NCBI RefSeq assembly: GCF_900104065.1
Contig: NZ_FNLC01000001.1
Span: 434,001 to 498,000 of the forward strand
Source: Natronobacterium texcoconense
GTDB taxonomy: Archaea > Halobacteriota > Halobacteria > Halobacteriales > Natrialbaceae
Length of the DNA: 64,000 nt
Reading direction: 5' to 3'
Each line of letters starts with the position of its first letter. Position 1 is the first letter of the stretch. The translations under genes and the position numbers were made by a program. The notes under the pieces were generated by a model. It did not search any database. It was given only the letters and a program-made list of their open reading frames with translations, and was not told where the DNA came from. Below, in pieces: positions 53,136 to 61,565 of the stretch.

Positions 53136-54356
53136 ATGGTTCGAATCAGCCGACGCGGTGTACTGGCGGGAATCGGTGGTGTGGGTGCGCTGTCGCTCAC
53201 GGGACGCATCGGTGCGCAGGAAGGTCGCGAGGTAATGCTGGGAATTGTCCAACCGGAATCGGGCGACCTGGGCGAACTGGGGACGCCGATCGCGGACGGG
53301 GCCGAACTTCCGGGTCGGGAACTTGCCGACGCAGGAAGCGAGTTTACGGTCGACGTTCAGCGCGAAGACACCCAGACGCTCTCCGAAGCGGGAATTAGCG
53401 CCGCACAGTCGCTCGTCGACGCCGGTTATCCAATGTTTACGGGTGCGGCAGCGTCAGACGTCACGATCCCGGTCGCACAGGAGGTCGCGACCCCGAATCA
53501 GGTCGTCATGTGTTCGCCCGCGAGCACGAGTCCGGACATCACGGACCTCGCGGACGACGACTTCGTCTTCCGAACGGCGCCGAGCGACGCGTTACAGGGC
53601 GACGTCATCGCTGAAGTCGCGTTCGAAGAACGAGGCTGGGAGCAGGGCGCGTCGCTCCATCTGAACGACGCCTACGGCGTCGCGCTCTCGGGCGTGTTCG
53701 AAGACAGGTTCGAGGAACTCGGCGGGGAGATCACGGGTACGGAGGCGTTCGAACCGGAACAGCCGTCGTACACGTCCGTCCTCGAGAGCGTACTCGCGGA
53801 CGACCCGGACTTCCTGCTGGTGATCGCGTTCCCGGTCAGCGGTATTCAGATTTTCCGGGACTTCTACGCGGGCTTCGACCCCGACCTGCCCGTGATCGTC
53901 ACCGACGGGTTGATCGAAGACGATCTTCCCGAGAGCGTCGACAATCCGATGGACAACGTGCTGGGGACCGCACCTGCTGCTGACGGCCCCGAGGTCGACG
54001 CGTTCGCCGAGAGCTACGAAGACGAGTACGGACGGAGTCCGGGCGTCTTCAACGCTCACGGCTACGACGCGAGCGCCGTCATGATCCTCGCGAACGTCCG
54101 CGCCGGCGACAACGACGGCGTCGCCGTCCGCGACGAGATGCGCGCCGTGGCGAACCCGAACGGCGAGACGGTCGGTCCGTCGAACTTCCCCGAAGCGGTC
54201 GAACTCGCCGCCGCTGGCGAGGAGATCACCTACGAAGGGGCCTCGAGCGTCGTCGAGTTCGACGACAACGGCGACATGCGAGCGGTTACCTACGACATCT
54301 TCGAGTTCGGCGACTTCGAACTCGAGGTGGTCGATCAGATCGACTTCGAGGAATGA
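53136..54356 (+). CDS. ABC transporter solute-binding protein, branched-chain amino-acid type
   Basis: The 406-residue protein has a Tat-type signal (RISRRGVLAGIGGVGALSLT) with likely cleavage near residue 27. The mature part has the LivJ-like start (VMLGIVQPESGDLGELGTPI) and the substrate-pocket region MFTGAAASDVTIPVAQEVAT, then MCSPASTSPDITDLADDDFV. It delivers branched-chain amino acids, or similar compounds such as amides or urea-like solutes, to the permease encoded by the convergent liv cluster (54391-58430). Confidence 0.92.
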   Translation: MVRISRRGVLAGIGGVGALSLTGRIGAQEGREVMLGIVQPESGDLGELGTPIADGAELPGRELADAGSEFTVDVQREDTQTLSEAGISAAQSLVDAGYPMFTGAAASDVTIPVAQEVATPNQVVMCSPASTSPDITDLADDDFVFRTAPSDALQGDVIAEVAFEERGWEQGASLHLNDAYGVALSGVFEDRFEELGGEITGTEAFEPEQPSYTSVLESVLADDPDFLLVIAFPVSGIQIFRDFYAGFDPDLPVIVTDGLIEDDLPESVDNPMDNVLGTAPAADGPEVDAFAESYEDEYGRSPGVFNAHGYDASAVMILANVRAGDNDGVAVRDEMRAVANPNGETVGPSNFPEAVELAAAGEEITYEGASSVVEFDDNGDMRAVTYDIFEFGDFELEVVDQIDFEE

Positions 54357-54377
54357 GGGAGGGCGACAACGGCTGCC

Positions 54378-54383
54378 TTTTTT
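54378..54383 (+). terminator. T6 tract behind the solute-binding protein gene
   Basis: The run tttttt follows the stop codon at 54356 by about 22 nt, within the 34-nt gap between the convergent solute-binding and livF genes. Confidence 0.55.
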
Positions 54384-54390
54384 GCGAACC

Positions 54391-55089
54391 TTACCCGCCC
54401 AGAAAGTCCTGTCGCACCTGCTCGTCGGCGAGCAGCGCGTCGCCGCTGCCCTCGTATCGATTCTCTCCCTGCACTAGCACGTATCCCCGGTCACACCGAC
54501 GGAGCGCCTCCTTCGCGTTCTGCTCGACGATCAACACCGCTGTTCCGTCGTCGTTGATCGCGTCGACGCGATCGAACATGTCTCCGACGAGATCCGGGGC
54601 CAGACCGGCCGAAGGTTCGTCGAGCATCAACAGATCGGGGTCCAACATTAGCGCCCGGCCCATCGCTACCATCTGCTGTTGGCCGCCGCTCATACTGCCA
54701 ACCGTCTGGCCCTTGCGCTCTCTCAAGATCGGGAAGCGATCGTAGACCGCGTCCAGCGCGTCCTGTGGCACCTCGTCCAAGATGTACGCCCCCATCTCGA
54801 GGTTCTCGCGGACGGTAAGCGACGGAAAGACGTTGTCGTTCTGGGGTACGTATCCGATACCGTACCTGATAATCTCTTCCGGTGGCCTGCCGTCGATCCG
54901 CTCGTCTCGGAACCCGACCCGGCCGCCGAAGTGCGTCGTCAGCCCGAACACCGACTTCATAACGGTGGACTTCCCCGCGCCGTTTGGCCCGACGATCACC
55001 ACGTACTCTCCCTCCTCGACCGTAAGATCGACCTCGGAGAGAACCTGCAGATCGCCGTACCCAGCGTCGAGGTCGTCGACAGTGAGCAT
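54391..55089 (-). CDS. livF: Branched-chain amino-acid ABC transporter ATPase LivF
   Basis: The 232-residue ATPase has Walker A GPNGAGKST (about 36), Q-loop PQNDNVF, signature MSGGQQQM (about 137) and Walker B LLMLDEPS (about 157) followed by the H-loop region LIVEQNAKEALR. The ATG is at 55089; the first base of the ATG is also the last base of livG's stop. Together with livG it energises import. Confidence 0.95.
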   Translation of the reverse strand: MLTVDDLDAGYGDLQVLSEVDLTVEEGEYVVIVGPNGAGKSTVMKSVFGLTTHFGGRVGFRDERIDGRPPEEIIRYGIGYVPQNDNVFPSLTVRENLEMGAYILDEVPQDALDAVYDRFPILRERKGQTVGSMSGGQQQMVAMGRALMLDPDLLMLDEPSAGLAPDLVGDMFDRVDAINDDGTAVLIVEQNAKEALRRCDRGYVLVQGENRYEGSGDALLADEQVRQDFLGG

Positions 55090-55895
55090 CAGATTTCCCC
55101 TCCGAGATAGGCGTCGATGACGCGTTCGTCCTCCTGTATCGCCTCGGGTGATCCCCGCGAGAGCACCTGTCCCTGGTGCATGACGATCACCGTCTCGCAG
55201 TTGTTCATGATGACGTCCATGTCGTGTTCGACGATCAGGAAGGTGTACCCCTGCGACCTGAGTTCGTGGAGGCGAGCGAGGAGTTTTTTCTCGAGCGTCG
55301 GGTTGACGCCCGCCATCGGCTCGTCGAGCAAGAGCAGCGACGGCTCCGTCAGGAGTGCCCGGGAGAGTTCGAGCAACTTCCGCTGGCCACCCGAGAGGTT
55401 CGCTGCGTCTTCGTGGGCGAGGTGATCGAGTTCGAACAACTCGAGTATCTCCCACGCACGATCGAGCAACTCACGCTCCTGGTGGACGACGGAGCGCCGA
55501 GCGCCCGGGAGAATCGACCGCCAGAGCGATTCGCCGAGTTGCTCGCCGAACGCCAGCAACATGTTCTCGAGCACCGTCATTCCTGCGAGTTCCCGGCTGA
55601 GCTGGAAGGTTCGAACCAGCCCGCGATCCACCAGCTGGTTTGGTCGAAGCTCGGTCACGTCCTCACCCTGGAAGTAGACGCTTCCGCCGTCCGGCTTGTA
55701 GACGCCGGTGATCAGGTTGAACGCCGTCGATTTGCCGGCCCCGTTCGGCCCGATGAGTCCGGTTATCGTCTCGCGTTCGATCTCGAAACTGGCGCCGTCG
55801 ACTGCTACGATGCCGCCAAACCGCTTTTCGAGGTTCGAGACTCGGAGTATCGACTGTTCGGTCCGTTCCCGTTCCTCGAGTGCGACGTCACTCAT
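55089..55895 (-). CDS. livG: Branched-chain amino-acid ABC transporter ATPase LivG
   Basis: The 268-residue ATPase has Walker A GPNGAGKST (about 46), signature LSGGQRKL and Walker B LLLLDEPMAGVNPTLEKK, with H-loop FLIVEHDMDVIM. The longer insert after Walker A and the form NPTLEKKL match LivG. ATG at 55895 (MSDVALEE) overlaps the livM stop by 8 nt (ATGAGTGA); a GTG at 55904 is an alternative. Confidence 0.95.
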   Translation of the reverse strand: MSDVALEERERTEQSILRVSNLEKRFGGIVAVDGASFEIERETITGLIGPNGAGKSTAFNLITGVYKPDGGSVYFQGEDVTELRPNQLVDRGLVRTFQLSRELAGMTVLENMLLAFGEQLGESLWRSILPGARRSVVHQERELLDRAWEILELFELDHLAHEDAANLSGGQRKLLELSRALLTEPSLLLLDEPMAGVNPTLEKKLLARLHELRSQGYTFLIVEHDMDVIMNNCETVIVMHQGQVLSRGSPEAIQEDERVIDAYLGGEI

Positions 55896-57327
55896 CGTTT
55901 TCACCTCCGTCTGCGACCGTCGGCTCGCGTTCGCTCGGTGCCCGTTCCCTCGTCAGATCGATCGGCGACGCCGGTTCGTTCCGGTGGCCGAGGATCCCAT
56001 CCGGTCGGTAGATCATCAGCGCAATCAGTACCGCGCCGAAGAGGACGAACCGGAGATTCGGGAGTTCGGCCACCGCGTACCCCAGCAAGGGTATCGGGTC
56101 GAAATCGGCGAGCGCGACGGCGCCGTCGTACACTGTCGGGGGGTGTGGCAGGTCGAACGTGGCGTCTACGATGCGCTGGACGAACGGCGGCCCCTCGAAC
56201 AGCAGGCCGGCGAACAGCAACGCACCGACCACGCTCCCGGTATTCGACCCCGAGCCGCCGATTATCAGCGCGATGAAGATGTAAAACGTGATGATCGGCA
56301 AGAAGAGGTTCGGATCGACGTAGCCGCGGCGACCCTGCCAGACGATTCCCGCCAGCCCCATGAACATGCAGCCGAGCATGAACACCTTGATCTTCACGCG
56401 ATCGGTGTTCTTCCCCAGCGACTGCGCCGCGAGTTCGTCCTCCCTGATCGCTTTCAGCATCCTGCCGAACGGAGAGTTCCCGATCCGGGTGATGACGACG
56501 AACACCAACGCAACCAACGCGACGAGAACGACGGTGTACACCCACCCCTCGACGACCGAGATGCTCAACTCGAGGCGGTCCCCGATCGCCATGAACGGCC
56601 GGCCGAACAGCGTCGGCTCCGCAGTTGGATCGCCGTCGACGTACAGCAGTTCCCGCGAAATCGTGTTTCGCAGGTTCGGGAAGGACATCCCCTGTCCGCT
56701 TCCCGTCCCGAGTTCGACGCCGAGCACCGAGAACTCGTGGAGTGCACTCGAGTTGAACACCAGCCGAATCATCTCCGCGGCTGCCAGTGTGACGATCGCG
56801 AAGTAGTCCGCACGGAGGCGCAACGCCGGCAGTGCGACCACGAATCCGACGAGCGCGGACGCGACGAGTCCCGCGATCACGCCGACCCAGAGCGGCAACC
56901 CGAGACCGGGGAACGTGGCGTCCGGCGCGGCCGTCACCAGCGCCATCGTGTACGCGCCGACGGCCATGAAGCCGGCGACGCCGATGTTGAACAGTCCTGT
57001 GTATCCCCAGTGGAGGTTAAGTGCCAAAACGACCAGCGCGAACGAGGCCGCAAGCAACGTCACCTGCTGGAGGGTACTGACGATCCCGTTGAAGTCGAGG
57101 CCGGCCGCGAGGCCGAGCACGATGAAGAGACCGTACACCACGATCGTGGCCTTGACGATGATGAGAATGTCGTTCAGCCAGCGGGGACGGGCATCTCCGT
57201 CGAGAAGGTCGCCGAGACTGGCTCCGTCGCCGGAGCCACCGGCAGGCGACCCGCCGTCGGGTTCGAGTCGTTTCCCGTCGGTAGGAGTGTCTCTCACGAA
57301 GCCTTCGTTGTTCTCATCGCGGGTCAT
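55888..57327 (-). CDS. livM: Branched-chain amino-acid ABC transporter permease LivM
   Basis: The 479-residue permease has about eight to ten helices and a long hydrophilic N-terminus (TRDENNEGFVRDTPTDGKRL). The LivM signatures LNLHWGYTGLFNIGVAGFMA (about 115-134) and GRMLKAIREDELAAQSLGKN (about 290) are intact, the latter being the EAA-like loop that contacts the ATPases. It overlaps livH by 4 nt. Confidence 0.93.
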   Translation of the reverse strand: MTRDENNEGFVRDTPTDGKRLEPDGGSPAGGSGDGASLGDLLDGDARPRWLNDILIIVKATIVVYGLFIVLGLAAGLDFNGIVSTLQQVTLLAASFALVVLALNLHWGYTGLFNIGVAGFMAVGAYTMALVTAAPDATFPGLGLPLWVGVIAGLVASALVGFVVALPALRLRADYFAIVTLAAAEMIRLVFNSSALHEFSVLGVELGTGSGQGMSFPNLRNTISRELLYVDGDPTAEPTLFGRPFMAIGDRLELSISVVEGWVYTVVLVALVALVFVVITRIGNSPFGRMLKAIREDELAAQSLGKNTDRVKIKVFMLGCMFMGLAGIVWQGRRGYVDPNLFLPIITFYIFIALIIGGSGSNTGSVVGALLFAGLLFEGPPFVQRIVDATFDLPHPPTVYDGAVALADFDPIPLLGYAVAELPNLRFVLFGAVLIALMIYRPDGILGHRNEPASPIDLTRERAPSEREPTVADGGENDE

Positions 57328-58430
57328 GCTGTCTCCACCCCGCCGAAGAGACCGGCCGGTCTGAAGATGAGAATCAGGATCATGAGCGTGAACGCGGCGA
57401 CCTCGGTCAGGTCCGCTGGGATCCAGACCAGTGAGACGTTCGTCGCTAGCCCGATGATCAACCCACCGGCGATCGCACCATATATCGACCCGATCCCCCC
57501 GAGAATGACCGCCGAGAAGATCAGAAGCAGCAGGAACCAGCCGGTGTTGAAGCTGAGCGTCTCCTGCTCGAGGACGATCAGGTAGCCGGCGACGCCGGTC
57601 AGTCCCGCACCGAGTATCCAGGTTACCAGGATCACTCGTTCGGTCGGGATGCCCGTGATAAGCGCGAGGTCACGGTTGTCGGCCATCGCCCGCATGGCCG
57701 TCCCGAGTTTGGTGTGCTGTAACATGAGGTGGAGTGCGAGCATTAGTCCGATTCCGACCACCACGAGTGTGGCCTGGTGGACGTGCAGTGAATCAGTCCA
57801 GAAGACGAGCGAGTGATCGACCGTCGGCGAGCTTCTGGTCACGCCGCGGGTGTGTTCGCCGTAGAAGAACACGATCATGTATCGAAGTACCAGCGCGACG
57901 CCGATACTCGCGATCAACAGCGGTATTCCGCCGGCAGTTCGCATGCGTTTGTAGACGAGTCGATCGAACGCGAGTGCGACGAGGATCGTCGCGAGAGCCG
58001 CGACGATCAAGCCGACGAGAATCGCGAGTGGAGCCCCAAACAGGTGCATGTCGAGTTCGCGAGCGGAGGTGCCACGATCCGCGTTCAGGAGAATCCGCGA
58101 CCCGAAGTCGGCCACGCCGATTCCCGCGACGACGTACGAACCGGTCCAGCCTGCAAACGCGCCGGTCGTAACGAGGTCGCCCTGCGAGAAGTTCGCGAAC
58201 TTGAGAATCGCGTATGTCATCGACAGCCCGACGGCGGCAAGCGCGATGATCAACCCGTCGACCAACCCTCGCCATAGGAAGACCGAGAGGGTATCGACCG
58301 GAAGCTCTCCGAAGACGACGCGCCGAACGAGATCGAGCACCAGTACTCCCAGTACCGCGAGAATCAACGCTCCGAACCACTGCTCCACCGTTACCTTCGA
58401 AAGGCGTCCTCGACCACCTATCGCCCCCAT
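57324..58430 (-). CDS. livH: Branched-chain amino-acid ABC transporter permease LivH
   Basis: The 368-residue permease has about eight helices: start LVDGLIIALAAVGLSMTYAI (about 48-67), then KFANFSQGDLVTTGAFAGW (about 71). The ATPase-contact loop HTKLGTAMRAMADNRDLALI follows (about 240-259). It is the first gene of a minus-strand cluster, livH-livM-livG-livF, all overlapping. The matching solute-binding gene stands at the other end in convergent orientation. Confidence 0.94.
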   Translation of the reverse strand: MGAIGGRGRLSKVTVEQWFGALILAVLGVLVLDLVRRVVFGELPVDTLSVFLWRGLVDGLIIALAAVGLSMTYAILKFANFSQGDLVTTGAFAGWTGSYVVAGIGVADFGSRILLNADRGTSARELDMHLFGAPLAILVGLIVAALATILVALAFDRLVYKRMRTAGGIPLLIASIGVALVLRYMIVFFYGEHTRGVTRSSPTVDHSLVFWTDSLHVHQATLVVVGIGLMLALHLMLQHTKLGTAMRAMADNRDLALITGIPTERVILVTWILGAGLTGVAGYLIVLEQETLSFNTGWFLLLLIFSAVILGGIGSIYGAIAGGLIIGLATNVSLVWIPADLTEVAAFTLMILILIFRPAGLFGGVETA

Positions 58431-58470
58431 ATTATCACCCAGTTAGCAAGAATCCTACATCCTCCACTGT

Positions 58471-58477
58471 AATTAAT
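58471..58477 (-). promoter_or_regulatory. TATA-like element for the liv cluster
   Basis: The palindromic aattaat lies 41-47 nt upstream of the livH ATG, implying a short leader; ggtgat just before the ATG could serve as ribosome-binding site. The rest of 58431-58666 shows no gene. Confidence 0.4.
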
Positions 58478-58666
58478 GATGTTTGGATACCGGTGATGTG
58501 TAACCAGCTAAATCCATTACAGGTCTGTGTTAGTCGGAAACACAGTCCAGTAGGGGTGATCTCGAGGCGGGTTCAGTGGTCGGTTGGCTGGAACGCTGCC
58601 GCTTGAGGATAGACGCTCGAGGGCGTGTGAGCACCAGCCTAAATCCTATTCATCAAATATGCGTCA

Positions 58667-58788
58667 TAGCTCCGGGCGGATTCGAACCGTGGGGGCTCAC
58701 AGCCGCTCGTCCTCTGGGCCCGAATCCCGGACTATTCGCTCTTCACGTCCGTTCGTCGTAGAAGTAGTCCCGGGCGGATTCGAACCGC
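58667..58788 (-). repeat. Two tandem fragments of the tRNA-Gln 3' end
   Basis: The 3' end of tRNA-Gln (tagtcccgggcggattcgaa and following bases, 58867-58890) recurs at 58765-58788 with no mismatch over 24 nt, and at 58667-58689 with two changes. Steps are 102 and 98 nt. The sequences between the copies are also recognisably related (ggctcgaatcctctcgcctt versus ggctcacagccgctcgtcct), so the copies are diverged tandem units of tRNA end plus trailer. None can form a whole tRNA. Confidence 0.85.
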
Positions 58789-58836
58789 GAAGGCTCGAAT
58801 CCTCTCGCCTTCTGGGCTCGAACCGCCGAGGATATC

Positions 58837-58866
58837 TGCGCCTCACGAGTTTGTTCGGCGCAAAAG
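58837..58866 (-). terminator. tRNA-Gln trailer hairpin
   Basis: On the minus strand the tRNA end is followed by CTTTTGCGCCGAACAAACTC and a closing GGCGCA: a T-run plus hairpin of the same design (gcgcc, central caaa, ggcgc) as behind tRNA-Ala. Confidence 0.55.
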
Positions 58867-58969
58867 TAGTCCCGGGCGGATTCGAACCGCCGTCATGGGC
58901 TGTCTTCCGTGACGGAATGAACCGAACACGTCCAAAGGCCCATATGATTGGCCACTACACCACGGGACT
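58867..58969 (-). tRNA. tRNA-Gln (anticodon TTG) with a 30-nt intron
   Basis: The acceptor is AGTCCCG/CGGGACT with discriminator A, the D-arm GTGTAGTGGCCAATC and the T-arm GGCGGTTCGAATCCGCC. The anticodon stem TGGGC/GCCCA holds loop CTTTGG then the intron. Anticodon TTG is at 58933-58935. The intron is about 58902-58931, directly 3' of position 37, the canonical site spliced by the archaeal endonuclease. An intron in tRNA-Gln(UUG) is known in haloarchaea. Mature length is about 73 nt. Confidence 0.92.
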
Positions 58970-59017
58970 TCTCACTGCGTTCGAAGCCTCGTGAGGCTCG
59001 TAAATCCGTCGGATTCA

Positions 59018-59099
59018 CTCACCACCACGGGACTCCCCGCTTCGCTCGTCGTCCCGTGTACCTCGCAGCTCCTTTGGAACTGCTCACCACCACGGGACT
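59018..59099 (-). repeat. Two tandem fragments of the tRNA-Gln 5' end
   Basis: The + strand sequence ctcaccaccacgggact occurs at 59018-59034 and again at 59083-59099. It matches the 5' end of the tRNA (cactacaccacgggact, 58953-58969) over its acceptor and first D-arm bases. Spacing is exactly 65 nt in both steps. The in-between sequence is loosely similar. A TATA-like cacaatagtg (59124-59133) lies at promoter distance from the outermost copy rather than the functional gene. Confidence 0.8.
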
Positions 59100-59133
59100 T
59101 CATTGCTGGATAGACGACGATGCCACAATAGTG

Positions 59134-59883
59134 TTACTTTTCGTTGTGGGACGGCAGCGTTATCTCTCCTTCTTCTGCCTGTCTGTGACAACTCCGGCAG
59201 AGAGCGATCACGTTATCTAACGTGTGTGCCTCTTCTGGCCGATCAAACGACCGAACCGGTTCGAGATGATGGACATCCGGATTCCGACCGATCTCTTCTT
59301 TCGTCGCGCCACAGTGTTGGCACTCGTAGTCGTCGCGCTCGAGTGCCCGTCGGCGAACGCGCCACCACGTCCGCCCGTAGCTGATCGATCCGCCCTCCCA
59401 CTGATGGTGGTCCGACCCGACGACGTTCTCCGAGAGCCAGGAGCCGTAACACTCGAGCGTACAGAAGACGCCGCGTTTTTGTTTCTCGAGGCGGGTCGGC
59501 CGCACCTCGAGTTCGGTGCCACAACCACGACACGGGGCCGTTACCCGGTCGCCTTTTTCGGGATACGTTTCCGGCAGCAATCCGTCGGCGTCGTCAACGC
59601 AGGACGGACAGTAGACGCCGTCCTTGTCGGAGGGATAGTACGAGAACGTCGACCCACAGAGCTTGCAGTCCGTCGTCTCTTTCGCCCCCTTCCAGTTCCC
59701 GTTGTGCTCTCCCGCGTTCGGATTGCAGGAATCGCAGTAGGATCGCCGTGACTTCGGGTCGTAGAACTCGCTGTCACAGCCCTTGCACGTCCGATTCGGC
59801 AGCGGTTCGTCGTGGACCTTGGTGTGGTGCTGTCGCACCCCTCGTTCCGTGGTCAGCTCTTTCCCACACGTCGGGCAGTCCAT
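59134..59883 (-). CDS. HNH endonuclease with multiple zinc fingers
   Basis: The 249-residue protein has an N-terminal C2H2 finger (CPTCGKELTTERGVRQHHTK). Three CxxC-type ribbons follow (CKGCDSEF ... CDSC; CKLCGSTF ... CPSC; CRGCGTEL ... CTLECY). The C-terminal HNH nuclease has CQHCGATKEE, DVHHLEPVRSF and NVIALCRSCHRQAEEG. The domain combination suggests a sequence-specific, perhaps homing-type or restriction-type nuclease. It is encoded directly upstream of, and on the same strand as, the tRNA-Gln array. Confidence 0.87.
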   Translation of the reverse strand: MDCPTCGKELTTERGVRQHHTKVHDEPLPNRTCKGCDSEFYDPKSRRSYCDSCNPNAGEHNGNWKGAKETTDCKLCGSTFSYYPSDKDGVYCPSCVDDADGLLPETYPEKGDRVTAPCRGCGTELEVRPTRLEKQKRGVFCTLECYGSWLSENVVGSDHHQWEGGSISYGRTWWRVRRRALERDDYECQHCGATKEEIGRNPDVHHLEPVRSFDRPEEAHTLDNVIALCRSCHRQAEEGEITLPSHNEK

Positions 59884-59964
59884 GAAAAAAGTCCGGCGTA
59901 GTGACTGGTAAACCTGAGCGACGGACAGTGAAAGTGAAACTAGAACAGTTCTATCTCGAGCCGA

Positions 59965-61113
59965 CTACAGATACCCTTCCTCGGCCAGTCGCTCGATTCC
60001 TTCCTCGAGTCGCTCCTCGCTCGCCGCATACGAAATCCGTGCGTAGCCGGGCGTACCGAACGCGCTTCCGGGGACGGTCGCGACGTGGGCGTCCTCGAGT
60101 GCGCCTTCGCACCAGGCCTGATCGTCGTCGTCGACGGGAAGCATCATGTAGAACGCGCCGTCCGGCACGGCGACGTCGACGTCGTGTTCCTCGAGCAGTT
60201 CCACGACCAGGTCACGACGCTCTTCGAAGGCGTCGACCATCTCGTCGACGGCGTCGTCGGTGTTCTCGAGTGCTTCGACGCCGGCGCGCTGGACGAAGTT
60301 CACTGCGGAAGAGACGGAGTGGCTGTGGAGTTTGCCGGCCTGGTCGATCAGGTCCTCGGGGCCGGCGAAGTAGCCCAGCCGCCAGCCGGTCATCGAGTAG
60401 GCTTTCGAGAAGCCGTTGACCGTGATCGTGCGGTCGGCCATCCCCTCGAGCGTGCCGAGACTGGTCGGCTCGACGCCGTAGGTGATCTCCTTGTAGATCT
60501 CGTCGGCGATGACGGTGACGTCGTGTTCGACGGCCAGGTCGCGGACGCCCTCGAGTGCCTCGTCGGAGTAGACCGCGCCGGTGGGGTTCGACGGCGAGTT
60601 GACGATCAGCAGGTCGGTCTCGTCGGAGACGGCATCGGCGAGGTCGTCGAGACCGGGCTCGAGCTGGAAGTCGTACTCCGAGAGGTCGACGCGGGTGAGG
60701 TCGCCGCCGGCCATCTTGACCATCGCTTCGTAGGAGACCCAGGCGGGGTCGAGGAGGACGACCTCGTCGCCTTCCTGAACTAGGGCGTGGACGACCTCGT
60801 ACAGCGCCTGCTTCGCGCCGGGCGTGACGATGACCTCGTCGGTGGTGTGCTCGAGGCCGTCGTCGGCGAGTTTGTCGACGATTGCCTCACGGAGTTCGAG
60901 GATGCCCGCCGACGTGGTGTATCCGGTGTGGCCGGCGTCCATCGCTTCTTTGCCCGCTTCGACGACGTTCTCGGGCGTGGGGAAGTCGGGTTCGCCGACC
61001 GAGAGGTCGACGACGTCTTTCCCTTCGTTCTCCAGTTCGGTCGCGAGCGCGGAGATGGCAAGCGTCGCGGACGGTTCGACTCGAGTCAGGCGGTCGGTGA
61101 ATTCCATGGACAT
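59965..61113 (-). CDS. Class I pyridoxal-phosphate aminotransferase (aspartate-type)
   Basis: The 382-residue protein has fold-type I motifs: DLSVGEPDFPTPENVVEAGK near 37, SPSNPTGAVYS near 174, ADEIYKEITYG near 205, and the PLP Lys in NGFSKAYSMTGWRLGYFAGP (about 237). The Arg near the C-terminus (YARISYAAS) would bind the carboxylate. It is similar to aspartate or tyrosine aminotransferases. It follows ribH by 8 nt on the same strand, suggesting coexpression, though a metabolic link to riboflavin is not obvious. Confidence 0.9.
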   Translation of the reverse strand: MSMEFTDRLTRVEPSATLAISALATELENEGKDVVDLSVGEPDFPTPENVVEAGKEAMDAGHTGYTTSAGILELREAIVDKLADDGLEHTTDEVIVTPGAKQALYEVVHALVQEGDEVVLLDPAWVSYEAMVKMAGGDLTRVDLSEYDFQLEPGLDDLADAVSDETDLLIVNSPSNPTGAVYSDEALEGVRDLAVEHDVTVIADEIYKEITYGVEPTSLGTLEGMADRTITVNGFSKAYSMTGWRLGYFAGPEDLIDQAGKLHSHSVSSAVNFVQRAGVEALENTDDAVDEMVDAFEERRDLVVELLEEHDVDVAVPDGAFYMMLPVDDDDQAWCEGALEDAHVATVPGSAFGTPGYARISYAASEERLEEGIERLAEEGYL

Positions 61114-61121
61114 AGCTGGTA

Positions 61122-61535
61122 TTACTGTGGATCGGGTAATTCCTCGACGAGGTCGAGCGCACCGTCGACGGCTTTCGCCGCGTTCTCGATGCGCTCGCGT
61201 GACTCGGCGGCGGACATACCGGGACCCGTCACGCCGAGGGTCACGGGGGTGTCACGCTCGAGACTGACGTCGGCAAGCTGCTGTGCGGTGGCGTCGGTGA
61301 TCACCTGATCGTGATCCGTGTCGCCGGTGATGACGGTTCCGATGACGGCGACAGCGTCGACTGCCTCGAGGCGGGCGAGTCGATCGGCCGCCAGCGGCGC
61401 GTCGTAGACGCCCGGGACGTGAACCGTCCCGTACACCTCGGCGCCGGCGTCGTCGGCGGCTTCGAGGGCGACTTCTTCCATCTGCTCGGTGATCGGTCTG
61501 TTGAACTCGGCGACCACCAGTCCGAGCGTGGTCAT
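61122..61535 (-). CDS. ribH: 6,7-dimethyl-8-ribityllumazine synthase
   Basis: The 137-residue protein has the archaeal length. It starts TTLGLVVAEFNRPITEQMEE, with YGTVHVPGVYDAPLAADRLA (the PGVYDxP-like pocket) and AVIGTVITGDTDHDQVITD near 80. It condenses the riboflavin pyrimidine and dihydroxybutanone phosphate in riboflavin synthesis. The ATG at 61535 fits a TATA box 27 nt upstream; the longer frame is unlikely. Confidence 0.92.
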   Translation of the reverse strand: MTTLGLVVAEFNRPITEQMEEVALEAADDAGAEVYGTVHVPGVYDAPLAADRLARLEAVDAVAVIGTVITGDTDHDQVITDATAQQLADVSLERDTPVTLGVTGPGMSAAESRERIENAAKAVDGALDLVEELPDPQ

Positions 61536-61557
61536 ACTCGAGCGGTGGAGAGGACGG

Positions 61558-61565
61558 GTAAAAGA
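61558..61565 (-). promoter_or_regulatory. TATA box for ribH
   Basis: On the minus strand tcttttac lies about 27 nt before the ATG at 61535. Confidence 0.55.

Noticed and set aside
55708-57585. 625-codon plus-strand frame opposite livM/livG
   Set aside because: Arg/Asp/Gln-rich antisense composition, crossing two real genes.
58667-59100. CRISPR array
   Set aside because: The repeats are spaced 65 or about 100 nt apart, match the neighbouring tRNA ends, and diverge; there are no short identical repeats with unique spacers and no cas genes.
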